Notes under the pieces: generated by a model
What the model was told of the DNA's origin: nothing
Databases searched by the model: none
What the model saw: only the letters and a program-made list of their open reading frames with translations
Source: Nothopassalora personata
Lineage: Eukaryota; Ascomycota; Dothideomycetes; Mycosphaerellales; Mycosphaerellaceae
Length of the DNA stretch: 64,000 nt
Direction of reading: 5' to 3'
Assembly: GCA_033816765.1 (NCBI GenBank)
Contig: CM066288.1
Coordinates: 1,240,001 to 1,304,000 of the forward strand
In this document: piece by piece, positions 1 through 12,419 of the stretch
Layout: each line of letters begins with the position of its first letter
Numbering within the stretch: position 1 is the stretch's first letter
Position numbers and translations under genes: made by a program

Positions 1-1
1 T

Positions 2-1246
2 ACTAAGAAAGTTCGCCTACAATTAGAACAGGAGATCCGGTAAGCTAAGATTAACTAGTAGGAGGTTAAAATGATTAACGAAGTTAGTACTTAAATAAGC
101 GAAACTCAATTATTAGCTAAATCCGGGGTAACCCTAGGAAGGGGAAATAATGCCTAAGTAAATAGACTAGGGAACGATACTAATAAAAGACTACCTAAGG
201 ATATGCCTATTAGTCCCGTAAACGCCCCCTTCGCATAAAGGAAGCGTATGTAGAATGCTAAGACTATAAGGATTAATAACTACGTCCGATAATATAGTTT
301 AGCTAGTAATAGCCCGGTTATAAAGGAAGAGGGTATTATCTACTAGATTAATTAGATACTCTAGATAACGTTTCCTAATGTAAACGCCTAAGATTAGTTT
401 CGATATAGTCGCTAGTTCGAGGCTACCCTCTTCGGTCGCGTTACTAACACCCCCGCTCTTTAGGAGAAGCTCGCTATAGTACGACGTCTTATAGGAAAGG
501 ACCCTAAGGTTCGCACTAGATAAGTAGTTACCTATAAAGATGAACCTAAGTATAATAAGGAGGTCTTCCGCGAAGATAGTTAGGCCTAGTATATCGGAGT
601 GTATTTAACTATACTTTACTCTAAGGGTGCGGTCCCTACTACTAAGCTATATAAGGACGTTAAGAAAATCGGGCTCTCTAGTATCCTTAATAACTTTACT
701 ATAGTCCCTAGTCCTTAGGTAGTAGCGGAGTTTAGGATAAACAAGAACTAGATTAGGTACCTAATTAATAAGGGTTCCGAGGTAAATATTATCGGCTAGA
801 GGAACGCTTATAGGTTTAGGTTACTAGTAATGTCGAGTGCTTAGCTTACCTTTCGAGGTGCTAGAGGGCGGGCCCAGTTTAAAGGTATTATAGGCAATTT
901 AGATGTTTAGGTATTTAGGGTTTCCTACTAAGTAGACATGTTTATCTCCTCGGATCTAAACTTACTAATAATCCTAGGACGTCCGTAGGCCCGCAAGGTA
1001 CGGCTTACTGCCCGTAACTGCGATAATAGTTTATAGGAGGGGACTATTACTAGCCGTAAAGGTAAAAGTGTTATGTTTACTACCCTAGTTAGCTCGGATA
1101 GGTGTAAGACCCTTTAAGAACTGTTAAAAGCGTCGGGAAATAAAAGGGTAGGTTAAGTTACGGCGCTTAACCTACCGACTTACTAAAGCCAGATTTAATA
1201 AAATTAGTAAGGTTCTCGCACTATCTCGGAGGAACCTCGGACTTTA
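2..1246 (+). pseudogene. A1 gag-tail/retropepsin-like frame, RIP-inactivated
   Basis: One frame (codons starting at position 2) reads through many TAG/TAA codons without losing register. The first 30 codons are Gln/Glu/Lys-rich and look like a coiled coil. Around 755-800 the frame reads INKGSEVNII, close to the (D/N)xGSxVN motif of retropepsins with the Asp altered, and an ILGRP motif follows near 970-990. This is the usual pattern of a retroelement aspartic protease. It should process the polyprotein in a living copy. Every interruption seen is a TAG or TAA that a CpA/TpG mutation could have made. The family call rests on motifs only. Confidence 0.6.
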
Positions 1247-1272
1247 ATTTGCCGGTCCCGGGACTAGTAAAT
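1247..1272. repeat. 26-bp palindrome, copy P1 (one arm mutated)
   Basis: Left arm reads ATTTGCCGGTCCC, followed by its reverse complement with three changes (GGGACTAGTAAAT). The same palindrome is at 10456, 21443 and 22706. P1 lies between the protease frame (frame 2) and the pol frame (frame 1) of A1. P1 keeps the TG of the left arm and P4 keeps the CA of the right arm; the other copies have TA, as RIP would give. Confidence 0.85.
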
Positions 1273-1273
1273 A

Positions 1274-3283
1274 GCTATAGTGAGGAAAACGGATACTACT
1301 ACGACACGACGCATCTATAGAAAGACACGACGCATCTATAGGAACCCGGTAAGGCTCTAACGCCTAGCAACCATTCAGCTCACTTATTAGGATTACTTAG
1401 AACTGCTAGAGTAAAGGAACGAGTTACAGAAATTGGAATAGGCGCATTTAAAGGAGATTCTATTACTAACGTTTATTTAGTTTAAGGGGATTGGCCTTCC
1501 GAGATCCTAAGGCAATCTACATTAAATGCTTAGGCACGGAAGTAACAGGTAGGCTAACATATAGCTAACATTAGGATGCCGTAGGTCTTTACGATATATA
1601 AGCGTAAGGCGAATAAGAAGAAGCTAGTAGACGCGAGCGTTCACGAACGCCTAGAATCACGAGTTAAGGGAGATATAGAATAGAAGCGTAGGGCACTGTA
1701 CCTAGAATCTAAGATGCCTAAAGGACAAGGTCCGTTCGATAGGAAGTACTTAACTAAGAAATTCTTAAGTATTAAGCGAGGAAGCCGGATTACTCTAGAA
1801 CGACTTACCTTAATTAAGGTTAGCATTAAGCTATTACTAATAGAAAGGGCCTTATTTGATGAGATGCTCTACAACCGGGAGGCAGTCCTTACTTAGGATT
1901 TTAGTTACATAAGGTAAATTAGGTACGACGTTGTGCCACCTTAGAAGATTAACACGGTCCCTTATAGGCTATAGTAGGCACGTCCTATCCAATTACACCT
2001 AAGTCTTAGGGCGATCGTTAAACGTATAATTAGAGCCCGGATTAAGAACAACATCCTAGAATACTTATAAGGGGCATATTCTAATAGCTAGTTCCTAGTC
2101 GTAAAGAAGGTTAATGCCTCTAGAAGCGATGTGCTATATCGGTTAATTAACTTAGCTATACTCCTAAATAAGGTTACTATACGCGATACTAACATTCCAC
2201 CGGACACGGATAGCTTCTTAGAGGATTTTACCGGGTGCCGAGTCGCTTCACTTATGGACCTGTTTTTAGGTTATAATTAGATCACTTTAGATAAGTCCTA
2301 CCGGGACTTAATAGCCTTCATGACCCCTCTTAGCCTAGTACGCAACACGACTCTACCTTAAGGAGCTACTAATTTAGTTACTCAGTTCGTACGTGCGGTA
2401 ATAAAGATTCTACTTAATTATATCTCGCATCGAGCGAAGCCGTTTCTCGATAACATCGGTATTAAGGGACTAACTAAGGATTATAGGAATGTAGAAGTAG
2501 AGCCTAGGTTAAGGAAATAGGTCGTTAAGCACATTGTTTCCCTAGATCTAGTTCTTACTAACCTGGAAAGAGCTAGTGCGGTAGTTACTAGAGGCAAATC
2601 CCAATGATTATACGAGAAGCTTAAGATTGTTAGGTACGTTACTAGCCCGGATAGTCGCTATCCTAACCTAAAGGTTATAGCTAAGATCCTAGATTAGCCT
2701 ACGCCTACCTATATTAAGGAGGTCCGTACCTATGTAGGGCTATGTATGTACTTCTGGATATAGATTCCCTAGTTTATTATTATCGCTCGACTAATGTATA
2801 AGCTACTAAAGAAGGACGCCGAGTTCACCTAGATAGAAAATTAGCAGTTCTTAAAAGAAGAGATTACTAGATACCTTATGTAGGCTCTAGCCTTAGTTAC
2901 CCTCTACTACTTACCTAGTGCTAGGTCTATCTTTATCTTAGTTAATGCTAGCGGCACTAGATAGGGATGTATCGTTTCTTAAGAATTAATAGACAGTACC
3001 CGACGGCGTTACCCGGTGCGGTATAAGAGCGGAATCTAGAACGCGTTAGAATCTAGATATGATACTAGTAAGCGGGAATGCCTTAGGGTCCTTAAGGGGC
3101 TTAAGAAGATCTAGAGATATATTACTAGCGTTAATTTTGTCCTTAAGGTTAATACTAAGACACTTATATAGTAGCTTAACTAGCCGGCTTCGGACCTACC
3201 GAACTCGGTAATAGCCCGGTAGGTTGCGTAGATTAGGTTATTCACGTTCGAAGTAAAGCACGTTACGGGGACTAGGCATACAC
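1274..3283 (+). pseudogene. A1 pol (RT and RNase H), RIP-inactivated
   Basis: The frame starting with codons at position 1 mod 3 runs from just after palindrome P1. A Ty3-type RT core lies at about 1960-2500: the TIRD...PPDTDSFLEDF block near 2170-2235 and the SLMDLFLGYN block near 2250-2280, where FSGYDQ is typical. The RT/RNase H connection follows at 2690-2850. RNase H follows at 2930-3280, ending in the HVTGTRHT motif that normally precedes ADALSRRP. Stops are all TAG/TAA. The reading frame is cut at the Copia insertion; the rejoined sequence appears to have a small indel there. Confidence 0.7.
1303..1341. repeat. Tandem duplication, period 21 bp, in A1 pol
   Basis: An 18-bp unit (gacacgacgcatctatag) occurs at 1303-1320 and 1324-1341, separated by aaa. 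A2 has a single copy at the matching place (near 22761). Period 21 keeps the reading frame, so this is a copy-specific in-frame duplication. Confidence 0.9.
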
Positions 3284-3408
3284 TTAATGCTTGTCCTAGC
3301 ACTTTCTTAGATGATAAGGCCCTAGCTACCTTAGGCACTTACTCGTAGCTTATCTTACTTTCTCGCGCTTAGTAGATTCTTAATACAATTAATCTACTTA
3401 CATTATCT
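3284..3408 (+). repeat. C1 5' LTR
   Basis: 125 bp, matching 8522-8646 except for a few C/T and G/A differences. It ends in cattatct, after which the two copies diverge completely. Confidence 0.8.
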
Positions 3409-3849
3409 AGTTATAACGCTCTCGCGCTATACAACTGCGCGCATACCTTTCGATAGACACTATTAATTGTATCCTACTAATTGCGCGTGTTCGCGACACC
3501 TCGTTAGTAGATACGACTTAACGCGACTTTAGTAGTAAACATATTAAGTCGCGACCTAGTCGGTAATGCGACGAGTATTCGTAGCGACACCTAGTTAGTG
3601 TACTACAGTAGTGGATAGATACTAACACTAACGGTAACATTACTAGACTCGAGACACTACTAGCGTAGTAGTCTATCGCCGGTACTTAGAGCTAGCAACA
3701 ATCTTAGTAGACCGAGTCGGCTACTCCTCGAAAGACTAAGAAGCCTACATTAACTCGCGGCTTCATTAACATAGTCGGCCGTAATAATAACGGCACCCCT
3801 AGTGTTAGTAAGCTCTAAGGTAAAGATAACTATAGTAGATAGGCCGATA

Positions 3850-6800
3850 TACTCGAGTCCGTGCTACGTAGCGAGTCGCTTTAGGGACTTATTAATAACA
3901 CTAAGTAGAAGCCTATAATACGCACTAACGAGCAGTAGTAGGAACTTAAGGAGCGAATTAAGGCATAGGATGCTAAGAAATACTAGGCCCGCGCACTTAT
4001 TATTACTAATTGCAGTTAGTCTATTGCCGAGAACTGCAAGGCCTATTAACAACTAAACACCCTATAGGACTATCTTAAGTCGACATACGGTTAAACTAGA
4101 AAGTCTAAGGAGTACTCGCTATATCTAGAGTTCGAGTTATATACCTACAGCGGCTCTAACCTAGACAAGTTTTACTAATAATATTAAGCAAAGCTTACTA
4201 ATCTAAACGGCACTAAATTAGCTATATTAAAGCCCTAGGCCCTATTCCGCTTCCTATACTAGATCTTACTATACTTCCCTACATTCGCGTCGGCAAAACG
4301 TAAACAGTTAAGGTAGCTTACTAGTAAGATCGAGGACACTACGACTATTACACTCGACAAGGTAATAAGCGACCTACTTAATAAGGCGACTGCTTAATAG
4401 TCTAAGACCGCTAATCTCGTAGTGAAGTAGAATACCCCTAACCCTTTCCCTCTAGCTAACCCTTAATAATAGGGTAATAGTAATAATACTTGTAGCGGCG
4501 GTGCACCCCGTAGTACTATACGCGGACGAGGTTGTAGAGGCCGCGGCAATTAGAACAACGGTAGTCGCGGAGGCAGTTAGAATAGTAATAACAACAACTA
4601 GTAGTAGAAGCTAATATGCGATAGCTATAGTGTTGTAGGTTATATTAAGACAGTATACTAGAACCTCTACCCTAAGCTTATACTAGCTAGAGTCAAGCCT
4701 AAGACTCTAGATAACTAGTAGTAGCGTTAGTAGGTAAATAACACTACTAACAACCTATAGAGGTAGCCGAAGGAGACCGCTCAATTTGCGGCCTACGGTA
4801 GTCTCGAGGATCTAATAACTCCTTATAACGGTAACTATCACATGTTTATGGCGGCTATATTTAAGGAGCACATTTAAGATACCTTAGTACTGCTTATAGC
4901 GAAGGACCGCACCGATTAGGTTATAGACTCCGGCTACACTTCTTATATAATAAACACGCTTAGTAACATAGTTAGTTATAGACCCTACAATGTCCCTATT
5001 AAGATAGGTAAGGGGATTATTACTACTACTACATGCGGTATTATCTAACTAGACCTATTCGAGTTCGGCATTACCTATTTCTTATAGGTACTGTACGTAC
5101 TAGGCCTAGCAGCTAATCTAATCTTAATAGAGGCGCTTCGCCGTAAGGGTATATACTACCGTAACGACGACTAAATCCTCTTTATAAAGAAGGATAGTAA
5201 GCGTACGGTAGCCTATTACTATAGCTATCTTAGACTACTATTCTTAAAGTTAAAGGACTTACCGATAGCCCTTACTTCTTCTAAGGTCGAGCTATCGATA
5301 GCTACTATAGGAGACCTATAGCATCGCCGCCTTAGACACATTTATAGCCGTAAGCTAGTATAGCTACATAACGATAAGCGCATTATCATTATCGGCAACG
5401 GTAACCTTAGTAAGCACCTACGAGAGTGCATCCCCTACCGTAAGGCTATAGGCTATAAGGTCTATAACCGTATACCTATAGTAAGGCTAACAACCCTATA
5501 CTACATTATAGTAGTAGATGTGGTTACAGTGCGTAACCTTAGGCTTAGTAAGGAATAGTACTTTACCCTATTCACCTACCTAGCTAGCCTAAAGCGTACT
5601 ATCTTCTACTTAGCTTAGAAGGATGGCGCTACTTAGTATATCCGTATCGTATACCGCTAGGTGCAGACATAATACAACATAGGTATTGCTATCTTCCGCA
5701 TAGATAGGGGTAGTAAATATAGCGGCAATGCACTTATCTAGTATTTATAAGATAAAGGCTTCAGTTTATAGATCATAACACCTTACTTATCCGAACAAAA
5801 CGGCGAAGCGGAGGTAAGTAACTACATTGTTTATACAATGGCTCAAAAGCTGTTATTAGATGCTAGCCTACTAGTCGGCCTATAGCTAGAAGCAGTTACG
5901 GCTTTAGTCTATCTTCTTAACCTTACACCGAGCGCAGCCATTAAGGGACTGTTACCTTAGGAGGTTATTAACTCGTAGTAAGGTAAGCCTAAGAAGCTAA
6001 GCCTGTTACACCTTAAGGCCTATAGCTGTTATACCTTCGTCTATAACTATAATGTAGGTCGAGGTAAGAAGTTTAACTCACGCTTACTATAAGGTAAGCT
6101 AGTTAGCTATAAAAGCCGCACTATCTACCGTATATACGTACCATTAGTACACAAGGTATTTCGAACTAAGGATATCTAGTTTATTAAAGGCGATGACCCT
6201 ATTATAGTAATAGCTAATAAGCCTAAAACTAATAAAGATCAACTTATCTCGTTTAAAGACATCTTTCCGGTAGAGCGTAATACTAAGCTAGGCCTACGCC
6301 GTGTAGGTACTAAGCGAGGTGTGACTCCTAGAGGTGTAAAAAACATTATAGTTATTAATAGGCCTATTAATACACTAGGTGAATAGGCTAATAAGGACTT
6401 CTCATAAGGCGTAGTAGACTTATATTAAGATGAGACACTAGACGACCTACTATAAGTATAGCTAGCACTACGTCGATCTTACCGTATACGCTAAGCGCTA
6501 TAGAAGGTACGAGATCCGGCTAACGGCTATAGAGCACTATATTACTCACTTAAATAGCCTACTAAGTAACTTAAAGACATGCTACATGCGACAGTAATTG
6601 CCTTCATAGCCGCGACTAACTAGCTAGATCTAGTAACAGTTATTATACCTAAGAGTTATAAGGCAGTAATAGCTACACCTCAATACGCTAAGTAGCGTGT
6701 AGCTAAAGAAGCTAAGTTCATTAGTCTCGAGTAATACGAGACCTAGGTCTATAAGGTTAAGGCCTCACTACTACTAGGCGTACGCGTTCTAAAGGGTAGA

Positions 6801-8235
6801 TGGGTCTACGCTATTAAGCTAGACGCAAACGGCAAGATTAGTCGCTTTAAGGCGCGCTAGGTTATCCGTAGCGACACATAACGTAAAGGCGACTACGACG
6901 AGACGTATGTAGTAGTAGTTAAGCTATCTACCCTCCGCATGCTCTACGCGCTAATCGCTTACTATAATCTTAAATGTAAGCAGTACGATATTATAACTGC
7001 CTTTCTTAATGCAATCATTATAGGCTAGAAGGTCTATATTAAGATGCTATACGGTTTCGAGTAGAATAATAACGTCTACGAGCTTCGCCGTGTATTATAT
7101 AGACTAAAGCAATTACCCCTACTTTAGTACTAGGAGCTTAGCAAGTATCTACGCTCACTAAGATTTATCCCTATTATAAGCGACATCTACGTATTTAAGC
7201 ACGAGGTGTCGGGCTCTATTATTGTTATCTACGTAGATAACCTACTTATTATCGCGAAGACCGGTGTTAAAGCAATCGTAGTAATGCTATAGACTAAATT
7301 TAAGATGCGTAAGCTCGGCGACGTGCACTATTACCTAGGTATGCGTATTATACGAGACCGTAAGAACCGTACCCTCCGCATTATTTAAGACGGCTATCTT
7401 TAGAAGCTCGCGGAGGAGTACAACATCTTAGGTAAGCCGTCTAAGGTACCGATAAATGTAAAGCACTAGTACCGTAAGGCCCCTATAGATTATAAGGTAG
7501 ACAATACTCTAAAGGCCCGTTATTAGAAGGCTATAGGTAAATGTCTCTAGGTAGTTATAATAACTAGACCGGACTATAGCTATTAGATATGCTTACTGTA
7601 CTGCTTTCTCGTAAACCTAACTATAGAACATATGGACGCTTTAGTGCAGGTTATGAAGTATCTCGTAGGTTACAAGTACCGTAGACTATGCTTTAAGGGC
7701 GTAGACACCGTACACGATCTTTAGCTAAAGGGGTACGTCGATACCTTATAGGCTAATGATCTCGACGATAGGCGTTCTATAGGAGCCTTCGTCTTTACGA
7801 TGCTACGCGTACTAACTTCCTAGAAGTTAGGTCGGTAGACTATCGTAACGCTCTCCTTAATAGAGGCTAAGTATGTTTAACTAACGCTTAGAGCGAAGGA
7901 AGCTATTAGCATTAGTAACTTACTTAAGGAGGTGGATTATAAGGGACCGCTATTCCCTATTACCTTACATAAAGACAATATGCTAGCGATCGACATTACG
8001 AAGCGAAGCAGCGGTGTAGACGGTCGCACTAAACATATCGATACCCGCTATTACTACATCCGTAAGGCCATTACTAAGGGCAAGATCGCGGTTAAGTAGA
8101 TAGGCACTAACGACTAGGTAGCTAACGGCTTCACGAAGGCACTGGATTAGTTTAAGTACGCCGACTTCGTGTAGTAGCTTAATATAGCGGACTATAAGGC
8201 GGCAATTAACAATAATACCGAGCCTAATTAACAGT
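3850..8235 (+). pseudogene. C1 gag-pol polyprotein, RIP-inactivated
   Basis: Read through TAG/TAA. A Gly/Arg/Asn-rich gag stretch lies at about 4480-4610. A decayed zinc knuckle follows near 4617-4665, where Cys and His positions have become Tyr/Val. Next is a protease core reading VIDSGYTS near 4920-4945 (family: WxxDSGA/CT). Integrase spans about 5290-5950. Copia RT lies at about 6740-7500 with the catalytic motif read as YVDNLLI at 7230-7250 (normally YVDD, the second Asp mutated). RNase H lies at about 7700-8160 with the typical RTKHID motif. The element is dead. Confidence 0.8.
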
Positions 8236-8521
8236 AGTTATTAGGGCTCTAATTAGACGATACTATTAAGTGCGCTAATCGTCTTATCTTAGTAGACAAT
8301 AACCGTTGTACTACGGAGTTAGCGCTATCTAATAAGAACGCGCGAAACACCTATCGATTTTAGTAGTGGCTACGTCTACACTACTACTACGCGGTAACTA
8401 CCGGGCATAACGATATAGGGGTTGGACGAGGAGGATGGCATAGTGTTAGTAAGCGAGCGCATGTACCTTTTAGTGTGTAATACACCTACGGCAACATCTA
8501 GAGCCTCGTTATAGGGGTGAC
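8236..8521 (+). other. C1 segment between pol end and 3' LTR
   Basis: About 290 bp of RIP-altered sequence between the RNase H end and the 3' LTR. I see no motif in it. It may be a 3' untranslated region. Confidence 0.4.
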
Positions 8522-8646
8522 TTAATGCTTATCCTAGCACTTTCTTAGATACTAAGGCCCTAGCTACCTTAGGTACTTACTCGTAGCTTATCTTACTTTC
8601 TCGCGCTTAGTAGATTCTTAATACAATTAATCTACTCACATTATCT
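8522..8646 (+). repeat. C1 3' LTR
   Basis: Direct repeat of 3284-3408, followed by the target duplication tacac. Confidence 0.8.
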
Positions 8647-8651
8647 TACAC

Positions 8652-10455
8652 TAGCCTAGATGCCCTGTCTCGTAGGCCCTCTACACCTTAGGAACCTAGG
8701 GAAGCTAACGAAGACGAAGTCGACTAGATAATTAATAATAAGCTATTCGGGTACCCAGAGCCGGTCGACACCTATCTAGTTAAAATCTAGAAAACACGAC
8801 ATCTCGGGGACTAATATTCTAAGGGCTCTTAGTAGCTTACTTAGGTTATAGAAACTAGGACCCGGCCTAATAGTATTACCCGTACTAAGTACCGGCGGCT
8901 AGTAAAGAAGAGCGTTAACTTCTTTATCCGAGACTAATTACTATTCTTCTAGAAGCGCCGAGGAGTACCCTTATAACTTGTAATTAACGATAATAAGGCT
9001 TAGAAGGAGATCGTTATAGAATGCTATAAAAGACACGGTTATCGTAGCGCTAAGGTCGTATATAACCTTATTTCCGATCGGTATTACTAGGACGGGTGCT
9101 TTACCGATGTCTCTACGTAGGTTCGAAGTTATACTCCCTATAGGTTTCGCGAAGGTAACTAGCGCGCTAGTAAGCTTCACTTATCGAGCCCTTAGGTTAT
9201 TAGTAAGAAGTAGTACTCGGACCCCGTCTAGGTACATAAAAATGGATACCTCCTAGTTGCGCGCGAAGCACTTAGTAACTAGATTAAGGCTAGAGTAACA
9301 AGGGCACCTCCTAGCTCTAAGACGGTTACTAAGTTTCTATACGAAGATGTCTTCTATAGGTACGGCTACTATGCTAAAATTGTGCTTAATAACGCTACGG
9401 TTTATGCGGCTAAGGTTAAGCGGTTACTCGTAGGACTTAGTGTTCAAAGGATCCGAATATTACCGTACTATCCGTAGTCTAATGCTCTAGTCGAGGTTAG
9501 GTACCGTCCGATTCTTATAGCGTTAGTAAAGCTTATAAGGAACACTTACTACGGATAGGAGCAATAGGTACCCGCTGTATTATAGGCTAATAGGACCACG
9601 ACCTGTCGCACTACTAGAATAACGCTAGCTTAGGTCCTATATAGCTATCGCACGATTCTACTAATTAAGGTTAAGTACCCGACGTAGGCGAATTACTAAT
9701 AGGGATCGGTAAGAACGACTAAGGACCTACTTACTATACGTACGCGTTAACTCTAGGCTCGAGACCTTAGTTTAGAAGAGCTATATACTCGAAGGAAGCG
9801 ACTAAGGGAACTTAGTAAGGACTACTTTAATTCTTACCGGAATGTTAACTCTATTAGTTTCTAGAAAGGCGACCTTATTATAAGATTCGATAAGCTATAT
9901 AAGGATAACTTCTTACGTAAGATCGGTTACCGATAGTAAGGTCTATATCGAGTGTCTAGTGTCTCTAGGGAATTTAGTACCTATATTCTTAAGGAACTTA
10001 ATAGCACGCTAATAAAGGGTGTTTAGGTACGGGAAAACCTTAAGCTAGTTCTAGAGCTTCGCCCGGATAACATAGGAGTACTAAACTTAAATAATAGGAC
10101 CGATCTCGTAATAGGGGAGGGAGAAGTCGCTAATAGTGAAGATAGTAGTAATTCAAACGAGATCGAGCCTATTGCCGACGAAGACGTACTACCTGTAGGA
10201 GTTAACAAAAAGGGATCGTATCCTAAACCGGAATCTAAGAAGCTATAGGTTAGGCCTTATAACCTTTCTATAGCCGAAATTTTACAGTTTAGTAGGATCG
10301 AGGCTAAGAACTAATTAGTTAGCAATAGCGTACGGAGTTTACTTCCCTTAGGCATGTATTATATATGCCCTTTAGTTTATTAAGCCGATTCGGTTATCTA
10401 GACTTCACTTTATAGGGTGTTCTTACCTTAGTTAGACCTTAGTTAGTAGAGTTAC
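8652..10455 (+). pseudogene. A1 pol, right part: integrase and C-terminal region
   Basis: Continues A1 beyond the Copia insertion. The LDALSRRP motif at 8656-8680 is the usual RNase H/integrase junction of Ty3 elements. A decayed integrase zinc-binding domain follows at about 8930-9150, then the catalytic core at about 9230-9680. The rest is charged sequence of no clear family. The frame (codons at 1 mod 3) matches the left part and shows no in-frame TGA near its end. The end of the gene cannot be fixed; it runs up to palindrome P3. Confidence 0.65.
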
Positions 10456-10481
10456 ATTTACCGGTCCCGGGACCGGTAAAT
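10456..10481. repeat. 26-bp palindrome, copy P3
   Basis: A perfect inverted repeat with arm ATTTACCGGTCCC and no loop. It ends 21 bp before the ATG of frame U. It has no flank similarity to the other copies, so it is not part of a longer repeat. Confidence 0.95.
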
Positions 10482-10502
10482 CGGATTACGTAATAGCGTA
10501 GC

Positions 10503-10832
10503 ATGCCTCTACTGAATGCTTACCTAGGTGGTTACTAGCACTAGTTTTCGGTTACATATAGGGTTATCGGACCTTTAGTGTAACCTTAATAGTACTACTC
10601 TTACTACTTATAAGACCGGTCTCGGTACTACTACCTTATAACGGTTATAGGGACATACGCTAAGAGGTATACTTAAGCGTAGCTCTCTACCTACTACTTC
10701 CTCTCTTTTTCTTTAAACACTAATACTATTACTAGAGCTACTAATACATCTATCTACTACTATACACATTAGACGGTTCTTTAGCCTCTCTATCTTTACG
10801 ACCTTAACCTTCTTTAAAGCCCCTACCCCGAC
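10503..10832 (+). pseudogene. Unrecognised frame U, N-terminal 110 codons, RIP-inactivated
   Basis: Starts with ATG at 10503, right behind palindrome P3. The frame reads through TAG/TAA only, up to the target duplication of element Y (ccgac, 10828-10832). It continues in register at 17530 once Y and one copy of the duplication are removed. The N-terminal part is rich in Tyr, Leu and Thr. I do not recognise a family. Confidence 0.65.
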
Positions 10833-11029
10833 TATTAAGGGGATGTCGCAATGTATAGCACGCCTACGACCTACTAGTCGTAGATGAACTAATTCTTGCC
10901 TTTTGTTTAAGACGCATCGCGCGTCGTAAGGTGTACTTATGCGTGTTACGTGCGGCTTAGTAGCCGGTCGCGACCGTATGTTACATGTAAGGCTATATAT
11001 AGGGGTTAGCTACTAGGCTGCCCCTTACA
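10833..11029 (-). repeat. Y 3' LTR
   Basis: 197 bp, about 95% like 17328-17524 by eye. Differences are mostly CA/TA and TG/TA. It keeps the TG start (minus strand TGTAAGG) that the other LTR has lost to TA. Confidence 0.9.
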
Positions 11030-11330
11030 ATTGCCTCCCCTCCCGTACGAGCTGTCCTTAGCTCGCTAGTTACTACGTAGAGGCTCCTATGTACTTCTAG
11101 AACTATAGTTACTATACGGCCTATATACGGGTTACGTACGTATCGTTATGTAGGTATAGGTGAGTAAGGCTTAGTTACTATACCGACGTAGCTAGTTAGG
11201 GGCATAAAACTCTAGCCTAACCTAGCCCTTTCTTAGCACGCTCCCTAGCTTATTACCTTCGCTACACCACTACTACGTACCCGCACCGTACTATTATCGT
11301 AAGCGCCTTGCTAGTATTATTATTATTATT

Positions 11331-12360
11331 ATGTCTACCGTGCCCTCCCCGCTACCGTTCTCCGGCCGCTCCGCCTCCTCTAGTAGTACTAGTAGCGATA
11401 GTACTACTAACACCGTAGAAGACGAGCGCCGCTAGGCGGCTCTAGTACGCGACGCCCCTAGAACGCCTAGTAGTCGTAAGCGACTAGCATTACCCTCGTA
11501 GCTACTAACCCCTCGCTAGCTACTAAGCTCTCGTAGAGAATTAACATATACATACGGTACCTCCCGTACTTCGTTAGGGGTAAGTCTCTACGCGCGTTGC
11601 CTACGATTTGTATACTAACTACTTACTAGACGAGGCCGATAACTATAATAGTGTTACTACCGGCGAGCTCCTAAAGAAGTGTAGCCGCTATAGGCGTAGT
11701 AAACATAGCTACGTGCCTAACACTAGCTACGCTATCGCCTCGCTAGTAAGCCGCCTACGCGCCGCGCGGTCCTAGCGCGACTTCCTTACGGCTATAATAG
11801 GCTAGGCGCCTATAGACCTCTAGTAGTAGGAGCTAGTAGAGCAGATCCGCCTATGTGCCTAGCTAGGTAACGATATTAAGGAGGTAAGTCGCTACTTCGC
11901 TCGTGCGAGTCGACTACTACTCTCGGGGGAGGGCTCTAGTACGTCCCCTATACTTCGGCTAACCCTTTCTATAGGCTATTAGGCAGTTTAATACCTATAA
12001 GCATAAGCGTGCCGGGGAGACCCGTATACGTACCTCCGCCGCCGCCGCTACTACTGCCGCCGCCCCCGCCGCCGAAGCCCTCGCGCTCTAGTAGGAGTAG
12101 AACCGCGCCCTTAATGGGCTGTTTGAACTCGGCCGCGCCGTAAGTCGTATGTTCCTCGCCTACGTGTACCCTACTAACCGTAGTCCTAGTTCCTATAGGC
12201 GTAGAACATCGATACTACCGCCGCCGACTAGGTATTCTTACCTAAGTTACTACGTAACGATAACTAAGGCGCTCGCCTTATACGCTACTCGCGGGCTCCT
12301 CGCCTACTACTACTCTACGTAGCCCCTAGTAGGCGCGCTACTCTTTAGCTTTTGTTTTAT
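11331..12360 (+). pseudogene. Antisense gene of Y, between pol and 3' LTR, with putative intron
   Basis: Runs opposite to gag-pol. It begins ATGTCTACCG at 11331. A likely intron lies at 11580-11629 (50 bp): donor GTAAGT, branch TACTAAC at 11613-11619, acceptor TAG (CAG before RIP). Past it, a frame with ELLKKC and NTS.AIA.LV.RLRAAR motifs is shared with the matching region of X (53567 down to 53280). A further shared block reads RALN.LFELGRAVS at about 12100-12145, equal to X 53050-53095. Such protein-level agreement between diverged copies means this strand once coded. The exon phases do not join perfectly in either copy, so at least one frameshift or another exon border is involved. Function unknown; a Lys/Arg/Ala-rich, partly coiled-coil-like protein. 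Confidence 0.6.
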
Positions 12361-12419
12361 TTATAGTTAAGAAAAGTTTTATTTATGCTCTAGTACTAGT
12401 CTTATTTGCTTCTCCTTAA

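Larger units (their letters stand above)
1..3283 (+). mobile_element. A1: RIP-degraded Ty3-type retroelement, left part
   Basis: Entered from outside the window, so the left end is missing. It matches A2 (21541-23735) almost base for base from about position 85; most differences are CA to TA or TG to TA. It holds a protease-type frame, then a reverse transcriptase/RNase H frame, and is interrupted at 3284 by a Copia element. It resumes at 8652. No LTR is visible. The family is assigned from RT and integrase motifs read through TAG/TAA. Confidence 0.8.
3284..8646 (+). mobile_element. C1: RIP-degraded Ty1/Copia element inside A1
   Basis: Bounded by 125-bp direct repeats (3284-3408 and 8522-8646) and flanked by the 5-bp duplication tacac (3279-3283 and 8647-8651). 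Inside, on the plus strand, are gag, protease, integrase, RT and RNase H in Copia order. The LTR ends are not TG...CA as normally seen, so the exact borders could be off by a few bases. It inserted into A1 after the RNase H region. Confidence 0.85.
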
